Positions 42,889 to 52,601 of a stretch of 64,000 bases of DNA are shown one piece after another. Source of the DNA: Bactericera cockerelli. Its lineage: Eukaryota; Arthropoda; Insecta; Hemiptera; Triozidae. The notes under the pieces were generated by a model, which saw only the letters and a program-made list of their open reading frames with translations, had not been told where the DNA came from and searched no databases. How positions within the stretch are numbered: position 1 is the first letter of the stretch; the number at the start of each line of letters is the position of its first letter. Both the position numbers and the translations under genes were made by a program. The stretch spans positions 1,644,383 through 1,708,382 of the forward strand of contig CM044967.1 in assembly GCA_024516035.1 (NCBI GenBank). Direction: 5' to 3'.

Positions 42889-43102
42889 GTGCACTGGTAG
42901 TCAAGTGGTTAAAGCGCTGGTCTGGTAATCCAGGTAGCGTCGGGATCCGTTGGTTCGAATCACACCCAGTGCATGACTTTTTAATCATAAATTTGAGTTT
43001 GTGACCACATAATAATAAGACTCTGAGGGTTAGGTGGTAGAAAATGCTTTGAGCATTAACCTCGCCTGGTGATTACCTTCCACTAAAGAGTGTTATTATT
43101 AT
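42889..43102 (+). mobile_element. SINE family B (tRNA-headed)
   Basis: Intact-looking copy: GTGCACTGGTAGTCAAGTGG, AAAGCGCTGGTCTGGTAATC, GTTGGTTCGAATC, TGCATGACTTTTT, GACTCTGAGGGTTAGG, CACTAAAGAGTGTTATTATT. Confidence 0.93.
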
Positions 43103-43574
43103 TGCTATGGGGTGCAATGTCAGTTTGACTTCTTGTGGTGCACCCTTTTTTACGAGGAGAATTTTTTTCCAAGGAAACAATGAACCCGATACGCAAATAG
43201 CAAACAAAACCGAACCCAAGAACAAAGACCACGGAGTGTAAACACAAAAGTGATATGTATCTACACCCCCAAGTCCCAGCTATCGAGAAAGGCCTTACCA
43301 ACAATGAGATCGGGAGAATGGGATTTGGCAAACCCACTAAAAACAGCCCCTCGTTGAACCAAGCTAGAAAATCTGGGAACTATAATATTGCGCATCCTTG
43401 TGGAGCACCCTGGATAACGCTAAATGACCTGACAACTTTTTCGACTATACATATGAAATTATACATAACCTTGTTATCGTAAGATCATTGAAACTAGCCG
43501 TGCAACGTCCAGGGAACTAGTCGCTTTTCGTTGCAAAAATTTCATTCAGAATAGAAAATGTTACAATAGATTAG

Positions 43575-43650
43575 AAATGAGGATTAGGTGGTAGGAAATG
43601 CTTTGAGTTTGAACCTCGCCTGGTGGTTTCCTTCCACTAAAGAATAGGTA
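43575..43650 (+). mobile_element. SINE family B, 3' fragment
   Basis: Only the last ~70 bases (GGATTAGGTGGTAGGAAATG, CCTCGCCTGGTGG, CTTCCACTAAAGAATA). Confidence 0.75.
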
Positions 43651-43689
43651 TATATACATATCAATATTGTTTTAATCCTTACCTAACCA

Positions 43690-43880
43690 CGCTACTCCAG
43701 GGTTTAACGTCGCTTTCAACTGCATGATCATATCACGACAGAGGTGTTACACTCCATTCGCAGAAAACTAACAAACCTCACCCCCAGCCTGGTTTTAAGC
43801 CGGAATGCCAGCATCACGAAGTCTTCACCTTGCTGGAAGTTTCTTAACTTAACTTCGGTGTTGCTTAACCTACGAGAACC
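43690..43880 (-). mobile_element. 5S-rRNA-headed SINE
   Basis: The minus strand begins CGGTTCTCGTAGG...CACCGAAGTTAAG, which is 5S rRNA sequence, followed by AAGGTGAAGACTTCGTGATG and the central domain ACCAGGCTGGGGGTGAGG. It shares this layout with 46641-46851. The 5S part is truncated and rearranged. Confidence 0.75.
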
Positions 43881-44194
43881 GTTTCTATAGGTTTATTTTA
43901 AGTTTTTTCTAGAGTTTTTTCATGTTATAATATTTGGTTGATTGTTTTGTATCAAAAATAATGTGTAAATAAATAAATTTAATACGAAGGTTGGTGTACC
44001 ATGTGCACTGTACAATGGTACACCCTGTAACTCTCGTTAACATTACCACGTCTAAGCGATTTGCGGTTTAGTGAAATGAATTTCTTTCAACAAGACATAT
44101 CTTTGAAATAAACTATAACTTGATTTGACTTCTTATTTAAGATTTAGAATCCAGGCAGTCGAAATATTGTGAAGTCTTCAGTCCAAGGGCCACA

Positions 44195-44340
44195 TTTCGA
44201 ATCAGGATTAAAGTTGAGTTGAGCCAGACACGCCCTCAAGTCGGAGTTTCAACCAATCACAGCGCACTATAGCCCGAGTTGAGGGACAGTCTGCGGTTCA
44301 TCTGAACTTTAATTCTGTTTTATAATTCGGCCCTAAAAGA
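44195..44340. mobile_element. Short palindromic MITE, family L
   Basis: Left end AATCAGGATTAAAGTTGAG, right end GAACTTTAATTCTGTTTTA; centre TTCAACCAATCACAGCGC. Compare 34.0 and 62.55 kb. Confidence 0.72.
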
Positions 44341-44357
44341 CGGACTGTTGCTTTTTT

Positions 44358-44512
44358 TTTAAAGATAAGTGTGCCCCGGAACCGCTTTCGCATTACTTCA
44401 GGACACTTTAAAATCTCGGTCAGAAATTTCCGCTCCGGCCGGGATTCGAACCCGCAACCTCCGGGTCAGTAACCAATGCTCTTAACCACTGAACCACGGA
44501 GGTCGGACTATT
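44358..44512 (-). mobile_element. SINE family E (tRNA-headed)
   Basis: Minus strand: GACCTCCGTGGTTCAGTGG, TTAAGAGCATTGGTTACTG, GCGGGTTCGAATCCCGGCC, then ~75 bases of unrelated tail and an A-rich end (A9). The head is strikingly tRNA-like, but the tail and the adenosine run mark it as a SINE. Confidence 0.8.
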
Positions 44513-44719
44513 GCTAGCCAAAATATTTTGGCTCAAAATTGATCCAGATTAGTGGCCACGTTCAGAACCACACACAGACAAGTGGTATATTTTCACAATT
44601 GCCCACTCGTTATCACGTGAACAGAGTACATCTTAGCAAGCAGTGCTGTATATTGCAGCGAACTAGTGTGAAAGTGATCTTTAAAATAAGATAAGTGGAA
44701 GAGATTTTTATTGATACAC

Positions 44720-45165
44720 TTTTATTTGTCTAGGATTCGAATTTTGATTAGGTACTTACTTTCCCGACTCGAGTTTCGTATTTTTCACTAGCGGGCTGTC
44801 GCCCGCTTTGCGGGCCGAGGCATGGCCGTGAAAGCAAAAAGTCCTTTTTCGCCAATGGCAGGTGTTGTAGTGGGAATTTCGAAAAATCCCGTCTTATTGC
44901 ACATCTAGACTATAAGACAAAGCTACCTACCAAATTTCAGCTTCCTAGGACTTACGGTTTGGGCTGTAGAGCGATGATCAGTCAGTGGTCAGTGACATTG
45001 ACATTTATATATTAAGATAGACATTATACCCACAAGATCAGTTCACCACCAACATTTTTCAGTTTCCTTGATAATGTCAATGAAATAGACGAAACTTATG
45101 TCGGGAAAGTAGGTAAGTGATCAAAATTCGAATCCTAAACATATAAAAGTGTTTCAATAATAAAT
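44720..45165. repeat. Inverted repeat whose loop contains a Helitron
   Basis: The left arm (AGGATTCGAATTTTGAT, TACTTTCCCGAC, ~44720-44769) mirrors the right arm (GTCGGGAAAGTAGG, ATCAAAATTCGAATCCT, ~45100-45165). The Helitron at 44788-45017 sits between them, so it inserted into a pre-existing palindromic element. Confidence 0.75.
44788..45017 (-). mobile_element. Non-autonomous Helitron
   Basis: On the minus strand it starts TCTTAATATATAAATGTC and ends with a strong hairpin (CCCGCAAAGCGGGCGACAGC region) and CTAG, between host A and T. No Rep/helicase. Confidence 0.85.
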
Positions 45166-45206
45166 TCACATTAGGATGTCTAATATAAACACATGTTCAA
45201 AAAAAG

Positions 45207-45630
45207 GTGGAAGAGATTGCCATAGGCAATAACTCCGCCCTTTAACTTGGACTTTTTTGTATATATTTCATCTATGTTGTTTATCTTTTTCTTGTTTGTA
45301 TTATTGTCAATTTTGTATTTAATTTTTATAATTAAACAACACTCTTTAGTGGTTCGAAACCACCAGGCGAGGTTAATGCTTGAAGCATTTTCTACAACCT
45401 AACCCTCAGAGTCTTATTATTATGTGGTTACAAGCTCAAATTAATGAGGAAAAATTCATGCACTGGGTGGGATTTGAACCAACGGACCCCTACACTACCT
45501 GGATTATCAGACTAGCGCGTTAACCATTTGGAATTTTTACCAGTGCACTTTTTATCATTATTTGTTTGTAGTTTTGTACCTATACAAACATATGTCCTGT
45601 TATTAAATAATTTAATAATAATAATAGTTC
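45207..45630 (+). mobile_element. Non-LTR retrotransposon 3' tail interrupted by a SINE B
   Basis: GGTGGAAGAGATTGCC, GGCAATAACTCCGCCC at the left; TATGTCCTGTTATTAAATAA at the right. The middle is occupied by the reverse SINE B at 45345-45550. Confidence 0.75.
45345..45550 (-). mobile_element. SINE family B (tRNA-headed)
   Basis: Reverse copy: ACTCTTTAGTGG, CTAACCCTCAGAGTCTT, TGGGATTTGAACCAACGG, ACTAGCGCGTTAACCA, ending CCAGTGCAC. Confidence 0.9.
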
Positions 45631-45719
45631 TAAAATCTAAATCACTGTACCTTCTAACCCTCGAGCTCTAGAAATTCCAATTCATGTTTCAATTAGACAA
45701 GGACAGTGGAAAATAACCA

Positions 45720-45990
45720 GCGAAGATGGCATACACCAGTTCTCATCCGAGCACTGAAGTTAAGCACAGTTTAGCGTGGAGAAGACAAGGATTGGTGACC
45801 GTTCTGATTTCGATTCAAGTCATGGTCATCATGACATTTTTTTCTTTTCCTCTCACACAAGTTAAGCACAGTTCAGCGTGGAGAAGACAGGGATTGGTGA
45901 ACTTTCTGATTTCGATTCCAGTCATGGTCATCATGGCAATTCATACTGAATATTCCCTACCCAACCAAGGCTGGTTGAAATTAATTTAAG
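45720..45990 (+). mobile_element. 5S-rRNA-derived SINE with an internal duplication
   Basis: CACCAGTTCTCATCCGAGC, ACTGAAGTTAAGCACAGTTT and GGATTGGTGACC follow the 5S rRNA order; then the second half (AAGTTAAGCACAGTTCAGCG, GGATTGGTGA) repeats. A central-domain-like CCCAACCAAGGCTGG follows. Confidence 0.75.
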
Positions 45991-46015
45991 TATTAGCTGG
46001 ATTATTTTCCCAGTG

Positions 46016-46165
46016 ACCGACCTCAGTAGCTTGATCGATAAGGCGGCGGACTTGTAACCTAGAGATCGGTGGTTCAAGTACCGGTTTCAGCGTAGATTTG
46101 GTAAAACGAGTTTGAGTAGTTGTGATATCACGAAAGTGATTAACACAAAAATGGTAACTATTTTC
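46016..46165 (+). mobile_element. SINE family C (tRNA-headed)
   Basis: Best uninterrupted copy: GACCTCAGTAGCTTGATCG, GGCGGCGGACTTGTAACC, GGTTCAAGTACCGG, then GAGTTTGAGTAGTTGTGAT, GATTAACACAAAAATGG. Confidence 0.92.
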
Positions 46166-46542
46166 CCGGTGGACTGTGGGTTAAACCCTGTCATGGTATG
46201 AGTATGAAGTTGAAAGTAACGTCTAAAAAAATAAAAATAATAGAGTCCGATAACCTTTATTCAATGCACGCTGATTTTGGACCTGGTTTTGGCACATCAC
46301 AGTTTGATTCACCCTGTATGAAAACATTGAAAACTGTATGAACACCCTGTAAATAAAACTTTGAAGGTATTAGAAGTAAAAAACGTATAATTATTGAAGT
46401 TTTGACCTACAAAATTCAAGCTGCAAGTTGTGGCGGCGATGGTATGATGGTAATGCACTTGAAGAATTGCGGTGAGATGTGGGGTTAAAGTCATTCGATC
46501 TACACTTGATCTGTAATGACAGTCTAAGAGTTTTTTCTATTA

Positions 46543-46900
46543 CAGTCGAACCTGAATATAAGAGGACTGGATATAAGAGAACTGGATTTAAGGGAAACCT
46601 GTATATAATTCAGCTCTCTATAAGAGGAAATAACCTCTTTTTTTAATTTGGGTTTAACGTTTCTTTCAAATGCATGTTCATATTAAGACGGGGTGTTACC
46701 CTCCATTCGCAGGAATCTCACAATTCTACTATCCACATTAACCGCACCCAGCCTGGGTTGTCTTCACTAAGTCTTCACCTTGCCGGACGTTACTTAACTT
46801 CGGTTATCCTTCGAGAACCGGTGCATTCAACGCGCCATCAACGCTGGCAAGTAACCTCTTTATAAGAGAAACCCGGATATAAGAGGAACTCATTCTTACG
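46543..46900. mobile_element. pogo/Tigger-like TIR element fragment with nested SINE
   Basis: CAGTCGAACCTGAATATAAG with repeated GGATATAAGAG modules on both sides of the SINE at 46641-46851 resembles pogo-group ends (CAGTCGAACCT..ATATAA). The right end is not clear. Confidence 0.5.
46641..46851 (-). mobile_element. 5S-rRNA-headed SINE with 10-bp target duplication
   Basis: The minus strand starts GCCAGCGTTGATGGCGCG, TTGAATGCACCGGTTCTCG, ACCGAAGTTAAGTAACGTCC, colinear with the 5' ~65 bases of 5S rRNA. The central domain CCCAGGCTGGGTGCGGTTAA and an A7 end follow. Flanks TAACCTCTTT (46631-46640 and 46852-46861) are a duplication typical of LINE-driven insertion. Confidence 0.88.
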
Positions 46901-47032
46901 AGGTATGAGTGGACACTGTAACAGAAGTACCTACAGATGAGAAAAGTTCTACCCTACTGGGAATCGAACCCAGGTCATCGTGCGTGCAAGCGTAGTGCAC
47001 TAAACCACTCGGCCGTGCACGGTGACTACCTA
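46895..47032 (-). mobile_element. SINE family D, 5' part
   Basis: Reverse: TACGAGGTATGAGTGGAC, GGGAATCGAACCCAGGTC, GTGCACTAAACCACTC, GGCCGTGCACGGTGA. The tail beyond the TATGAGTGG block is missing. Confidence 0.8.
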
Positions 47033-47039
47033 CGGTTCA

Positions 47040-48160
47040 ACACTAGTTGAGGACTGTGGCGCTACGCTTAAAACGTTAACCGAGGCATGGCCGATCCATT
47101 CCCATAAGACTTTTTTTTTTAATACAACATCAACACTTGCCAGCTTTTTAGGGCTAGACAAGCAATTACAGATGCGAATATATTTATTGTGTGTTTATGT
47201 ACAATCATATAATATATAGGTATACAATATACATACTGATAGCTTAAAATTAAGGTGAATGTAATAAAACATAACATAGAAGAAATAAACAAGGTCTAAT
47301 ATTAATCTGGGTACTATCTAGTTGATTCTATTATGATTGCTGACTTGGAAAAGCCCAGGTGATACCGACCTCCTATTCTTTCCTTTTTATCATAACATTC
47401 TTGAAGTGATTAAAAAATAGACATAAGACCTGAATTATATTGGCCGAATTGCACTAAAAAGTCATTTCAACCTAGGATTACTCGAAACGGAGTTAATGCT
47501 AATCCAAACATTTGCTTATTATTATTTTAGTTTAGACATACTCATACCTTTTGATAGTTTTGAGAGAATCCGGAAATTTGACAATGAACTAGCTAACCTT
47601 GACCCAAGAGAACTTCTTCAACGATGAACCAGGTGAGTATACCTATTATACAATCGAATTTCAATAAAGAAAAAACCAATTCGCAAATACTAGATTGGAA
47701 TATATTATAATATTTAAAATCCACTAATACTGGATCCCAAATGTTAGGTTTATGCCGGTAAATGTCAAGTTTGCGGCTTATGTAGGAAGAAGTATTATGG
47801 ATTAGGTTAGATTATGCCCGCCTGTTTCATTGTCACAAGCCAAACGGTGATAGGTGCTATTGAATTGATTTATAAATCGAACCCCTAGGCATGCCCCATT
47901 TTTTTTTTTCATGCGTAAGTTGTCTTTAAAGTTAAACTTTTAGCAAAAGTGGGGAGGTAATAAAATTATCATTTTAAGATTTAAAATGTTTTTTTTTTTT
48001 TTTAATTTTCCTGATGTGTGTAAGGTACTGTAAAAAGAGAGACCTTTACATACGGAAGGGCTGTAAAAAGGGGGAGAGGAAAAGGCATTACGAGAGAGTT
48101 GATTCTCTATGTCAGCATTTGTAGCATTTTTGGTCGCCAGGAGCAGTGGTGTGTCTAGCG
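47040..48160. other. No gene or known repeat
   Basis: AT-rich, including a T19-like run near 47992-48005. Chance frames only. Confidence 0.4.
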
Positions 48161-48430
48161 TCGATTGCACGTTGAATACACCTGTTCTCGTTCAGTCTAC
48201 TGAAGTTAAGCAACGTTCAGTTAGGACTTGAACGGGTGACCCTTGAAAATCAAACACTCGTGAGGGTGGGTATTCCCGGGCCCCATAGGCTGGGTTGGGT
48301 CGGAAACGCTAGACTTCAAAGAGAACATGATAAATTTTTTGACGGAATTTTTTTCTTAACCCAGGATCGAACTCAGTATCTCTGGACCATGGGCAGTAGT
48401 AACAACCGTTACACCACGGATGATGGCCCA
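48160..48430. mobile_element. Composite element: 5S-like sequence and tRNA-like SINE in opposite orientations
   Basis: Plus strand: CACGTTGAATACACCTGTTC, CTGAAGTTAAGCAACGTTC, GACTTGAACGGGTGACC match 5S rRNA (~80 bases). Minus strand from 48430: GTGTAACGGTTGTTACTACTG, GAGTTCGATCCTGGG, then CTAGCGTTTCCGACCCAACC, the central domain also seen at 37.7 kb. Thus a tRNA-like head, the central domain and an inverted 5S part lie in one unit. Confidence 0.7.
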
Positions 48431-48545
48431 ATGTCCTCTAATATGAAAAGATAATGACGGTAGCCATATCGGATAGTTTGTTTATGTGACATCAGGTTTG
48501 AGGCATTACGAGTTCTCCATTACTTATTCCTCCATGATAATAATA

Positions 48546-48700
48546 ATAATAATAATAATAATGCTCTTTAGTGGAAGGTAACCATCAGGCGAGGTTAATG
48601 CTCAAAGCCATTTCTACCCCCTGACTGTCAGAGTCTTATTATTATGTGGTCATGGTCACTATACTCGAATCAATGAGGAAAAATTCATTTCCTCATTGAT
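48546..48700 (-). mobile_element. SINE family B, 3' part
   Basis: GCTCTTTAGTGGAAGGTAAC, GGCGAGGTTAATGCTC, TGTCAGAGTCTTATTATTAT; ends at AATGAGGAAAAATTCAT, before the head. Confidence 0.8.
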
Positions 48701-48797
48701 TTCTGAGGGAGTTTTTTGTGTTTTTGATGGCGGAAATGTCTTTTTTTGGTTCATTCACTATTTTTTCCCCATTTGCAAGTGATAATAATAACAATAC

Positions 48798-48860
48798 CTA
48801 ACACTCTTTAGTGGAAGGTAGTCACCAGGCGAGGTTAATGCTCAAAGCATTTTCCACAGT
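48798..48860 (-). mobile_element. SINE family B, short 3' fragment
   Basis: ACACTCTTTAGTGGAAGG, CAGGCGAGGTTAATGCTC, then unrelated sequence. Confidence 0.75.
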
Positions 48861-48881
48861 GTACAGTGGTTCAGGCCATGT

Positions 48882-49120
48882 GAAGACCCTAGTTCACAAA
48901 GGGTACAAGTGACATTTTTTGAGAAAATGAGTTAGAGGTTACAATGGGTTAATGAATATCCATTCTGTTTAGAGCACAAACGATCTTTCGAATATTTGAT
49001 ACCTGGAGCTGCTACAAGTGGTACAAGCATCACCTACAATGCTACAAGCTGAGGACTTTAACATTGATTTTCTCCAAATATTAGATCTGTCACTTGTACC
49101 CTTTGTGAACTAGGGTCTTC
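48882..49120. repeat. Hairpin with 33-bp near-perfect arms
   Basis: Left GAAGACCCTAGTTCACAAAG-GGTACAAGTGAC is mirrored by right GTCACTTGTACC-CTTTGTGAACTAGGGTCTTC. The 170-base loop mentions GCTACAAG several times. No target duplication was identified. Confidence 0.85.
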
Positions 49121-50180
49121 TGTTGCGCCCAGCTATCCTCCACTGATCGCAGAGTCTGGTAACACCTGGTCCCCCGAAGTCGACTGTAAACCAGAGATCC
49201 AGGATCAGTTGTGTTCTTCATGGTGTGCCAAGATGATGTACTCAAGATTTGTTCAGTTGCTACCGTCGCTCGCAGGTATTTTTTTTTTTTTTTTTTGAAC
49301 TTTTCTTCCCACTAAACTTTTTCCATTAAACTTAGTTCCACTAAAATCAGTTCCACTAAACTCAGTTCCACTAAACTTAGATTGACTAATGAAATGTTTG
49401 AGTGTAAAAAAAAATCAGCAACTTTCAAAATCACGAATAAGCTAATTTTGAGTTCTTTACAGATCACCATCATTGCTGATTCTTGCCGAAAATTTGTGGG
49501 GAGGGGGCTTGAAAATTTTTGATTTAATCCTCGTAACCCTTAAAAAAATAATTGTGTACCAAATCCCATGTGTATCTTCGAGAAAAAAAAATCATTCGAG
49601 AATAGTATTTAAAAAAATATCATAGTTGTTTAATTTTAAAATGTTGGCCAAAAACAGGTGCGTATATAAGTATACCTAACCTCTTATTTGTTACGTGGGT
49701 AAGTATATTCTACAAACATTAATTTCATAATCATAGACGTAATGTTTTTTCTTATTATGAAAATTTCTCAAGTACCTATACCTAGATTCTAATAATTTGA
49801 ATTAAGACCTTACTAACTTAAGACCGAATATTCTGTCCATAATATGGCTATTAACTCTCATGTCTATTAAGACTTCTCTGAAACACTGAATGAACTCAGC
49901 TCAGAAAAAAAACTCATTATTCAATAATGATACTACATATTATTATAATGAATCAGAGATGGTACAAACGTTCTTGATTCATGGCCATTCTTGTTTAATA
50001 TTTTACTCAAGGCATGACGGAAAAACTTTATTCTCAAGAAGCTGAAGATACCTCCTAGGTGGTCAAGTGGACAAATCTTGAGACTGGAAATCCGTGGATT
50101 CGTGAATTTCGATCTCAAAAATTGCATGATTTTTCTTTTCCATTTTTCGTTATTTATTTTAAAATACAATACATACCTAC
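49121..50180. other. No gene seen
   Basis: Contains short direct repeats (TTCCACTAAACT-, ~49320-49380, four imperfect 13-16-bp units) and AT-rich filler. No exon recognised. Confidence 0.45.
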
Positions 50181-50181
50181 T

Positions 50182-50532
50182 TGTAATAAGTAATAATACT
50201 CTTTTGTGGAAGTTAAACACCAGACGAGGTTAATGCTCAAAACATTTTCTACCACCTGACCCTCAGAGTTTTAGGGCGAAATTAATAGACAAATTCTACA
50301 TCACAGGTCATTGCAAAGCGTCGGTTTTCCCTATCTTACACAGTACGCAATCCGTGACTTAGCGCCACAGAGTTATTATAAAAATGTTTATTGATTCCAC
50401 CCTTATTATTATATGATCACAAACTCAAATTAATGAGGAAAAATTCATGCACTGGGTGGGATTCGAACCAACGGATCCCTACGCTACCTGGATTACCAGA
50501 CTAGCGCGTTAACCACGTGACTACCAGTGCAC
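50182..50532 (-). mobile_element. SINE family B interrupted by a PIF-like MITE
   Basis: Tail ACTCTTTTGTGGAAG, GACGAGGTTAATGCTC up to CTCAGAGTTTTA, then the MITE, then TTATTATATGATCACAAAC, GGATTCGAACCAACGGATCC, CGCGTTAACCACGTGAC, CCAGTGCAC. Confidence 0.92.
50274..50402. mobile_element. PIF/Harbinger-like MITE (129 bp)
   Basis: GGGCGAAATTAATAGAC start, TTTATTGATTCCACCC end, TTA on both sides (50271-50273, 50403-50405). Same length and interior as the 39.29-kb copy. Confidence 0.92.
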
Positions 50533-50596
50533 GGTGAGTGTCTGTCTCCCCTGAGTCTGTGCACGAACTTGCGATGTTTGGTCACTGTAAATACAT

Positions 50597-50770
50597 AGGT
50601 CAGTAGGAAAAGTTAAACTTTTAAAAGGTCAGTAGGATAAGTTAAACTTTTATAAGGTCAGTAGGAAAAGTTAAACTTTTAAAAGGTCAGTAGGAAAAGT
50701 TAAACTTTTAAAAGGTCAGTAGGAAAAGTTAAACTTTTAAAAGGTCAGTAGGAAAAGTTAAACTTTTAAA
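50597..50770 (+). repeat. 29-bp tandem repeat, 6 copies
   Basis: Unit AGGTCAGTAGGAAAAGTTAA + ACTTTTAAA. Copies start at 50597, 50626, 50655, 50684, 50713 and 50742 and differ at only a few bases. AGTTAAACTTTTAA within each unit is partly self-complementary. Confidence 0.95.
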
Positions 50771-50928
50771 GTGATCATATTAAAATTTGTGGTAATCACT
50801 TACGTGATATCACAGCTACTCAAACTCGCTTAACCAAATCTACACTGAAACCAGGACTTGAACTACCAACCCGTTTATAAGTCCGCCGCCTTATCGATCA
50901 AGCTACTGAAGTGGTTTTGGTCAGTAAG
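50771..50928 (-). mobile_element. SINE family C (tRNA-headed)
   Basis: Reverse: GTGGTAATCACTTACGTGAT, CTACTCAAACTCGCTTAACC, GGACTTGAACTACC, GTCCGCCGCCTTATCGATC. It abuts the 29-bp array directly. Confidence 0.88.
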
Positions 50929-51039
50929 ATTTTTGCTAATGAAAACTACCCCTATCAATTCAATGGAAAATATCTCGATTAAAAAGACTTACAGGATTTA
51001 CACTATAGTATCTACAATACTGATATCTACAACAGATAC

Positions 51040-51425
51040 TGGTTGGGTGGAAGAGATTGACAAAGGCAATGACTTTGTTAGGACTTGTGTATATATTTTA
51101 TTTATTTTTTCTCAATTTTTTCTGTTTTTTTTTATTTATTTATTTATTTTTATATTATTTCCAATTTTGTATATTAATTTGAAATTATCTGTTTGTATTT
51201 AATTTAATTTAACTGGCTGGGGGACTATAAACAGGGAGTAGATCAGCAGTCTGGCTGGGGGACTATAAACAGGGAGTAGACCAGCAGTCTGGCTGGGGGA
51301 CTATAAGCAGGGAGAAGTGTTGAGTCATTCCTCCACTGTCTGGCTACCATCGCTCACGATGACGCCACCCTATGATGATGATGATGATTTAATTTATGTC
51401 CTTATTCATAAAGTGTAAAATAATA
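51040..51425 (+). mobile_element. Non-LTR retrotransposon 3' tail interrupted by SINE H
   Basis: GGTTGGGTGGAAGAGATTG, AAAGGCAATGACTTTGTTAG, AT-rich, then (after the insertion) ATGTCCTTATTCATAAAGTG. Confidence 0.7.
51212..51387 (+). mobile_element. SINE family H with a 38-bp triplication
   Basis: The first 38 bp (CTGGCTGGGGGACTATAAAC...) occur three times (51213, 51251, 51289), then TGAGTCATTCCTCCACTGTC, TCACGATGACGCCACC, (GAT)n. A 9-bp duplication TTTAATTTA flanks it. Confidence 0.85.
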
Positions 51426-51691
51426 ATATTAATAATACTGTATAGAGTGTATACGTATAGTATCTACATATTCTACATTTTAGATTGGTACGAGTACGTA
51501 CATATAAATTCATGTTCAAAAGGCGTAGCCTTGTCGTTATGATTTTTTTGCTGCTTCAGTAGACTTCAATTACTTCAATAAACCTTATTACTATTAGATT
51601 AGAATCTCTTTACTTTCACAGTTCTGTATACATTTTATAGATTACTCTCACGGCTCTATAGATATTTTCAAAGGAACATGATTGAACATTT

Positions 51692-51908
51692 GTGCACTGG
51701 TAGTCAAGTGGTTAACGCGCTAGTCTTATAAACCAGGTAGCGTAGGGATCCGTTGGTTCGAATCCCACCCAGTGCATGAATTTTCCCTTATTAATTTGAG
51801 TTTGTGACCACATAATAATAAAACTCTGAGGGTTAGGTGGTAGAAAATGCTTTGAGCATTAACCTCGCCTGGTGGTAACCTTCCACTAAAGAGTATTATT
51901 ATTATTAT
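51692..51908 (+). mobile_element. SINE family B (tRNA-headed)
   Basis: Full copy: GTGCACTGGTAGTCAAGTGG, TTAACGCGCTAGTCTTATAA, GGTTCGAATCCCACCC, TGCATGAATTTTCCC, (ATT)n end. Confidence 0.93.
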
Positions 51909-52155
51909 TGAATTTTTTACCAAGGAAACGTTAATAATTTTATTTGTAAAATGTCAGCATCGTCTTTGTTTTGTTTTTGATCGAATAGTCTCTGAATGGG
52001 CGTTCAATGCGTTCATCATAAGACCTCTAAGATGGAAGTAACTTCAATAATAGGCCATGCCTCGGTTATCTTTGCTCATAAAACGATTATAAATTATTTA
52101 TTTTACATTTAGGTGTATAGTAAGACAGATACACAGTAAGAAAACGATAAATGTA

Positions 52156-52290
52156 TGAACCGATCTCAGAATCTCGATTGATAACGCGGTAGACTCGTAA
52201 CCTAGAGGTCGGTAGTTTGAGTCCCAAGTTAAGCAAAAATTTAGTAAAGCCAGTTTGTGTAATTTTAATATCACGATTTTGATCAACACA
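52156..52290 (+). mobile_element. SINE family C, moderately diverged
   Basis: CCGATCTCAGAATCTCGATTG, GGTAGACTCGTAACCTAGAG, TAGTTTGAGTCCCAAG, then AGCCAGTTTGTGTAATTTTA. Confidence 0.78.
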
Positions 52291-52401
52291 AATTTGAAAA
52301 CTTCTATTTGTCAATAACCTAATTATAAAAGTTATCATATTCGTGGTAATCATTTACTAACTACTCAAACTCACGCTGCTAAATTTGCAAATCAATAAAA
52401 A

Positions 52402-52601
52402 TAATAATATCGCCTTATTTATACTGTCCGATTAGGACTATTAAGTCCCATTATTCCAGCAGTCAGCTCAAGACTTATTATTATGTGGTAAAAATACCAA
52501 ATGGGAAGATAACTTGTCATGTCCCGGCTGGGTTTCGAACCCACGACCTCTGGAATCTATGGATTCACAGAGTGCCGCCTTTACCACTGAGCTACCGGGA
52601 C
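52402..52601 (-). mobile_element. SINE family A (tRNA-headed)
   Basis: Reverse full copy; head at the right end (GGGTTTCGAACCCACGACC, TTTACCACTGAGCTACCGGG). It includes the extra GGAATCTATGGATTC segment in the head. Confidence 0.93.

Noticed and set aside
44440..44512. A functional tRNA gene on the minus strand
   Set aside because: Good box A and B, but ~75 bases of tail and an A-run follow, as in a SINE, and the acceptor stem pairs imperfectly.
45726..45989. 87-codon repeated peptide
   Set aside because: It is the duplicated 5S-derived sequence read as protein.
48160..48245. A genuine 5S rRNA gene
   Set aside because: Many mismatches and missing segments; no tandem 5S unit; linked to SINE-type sequence.
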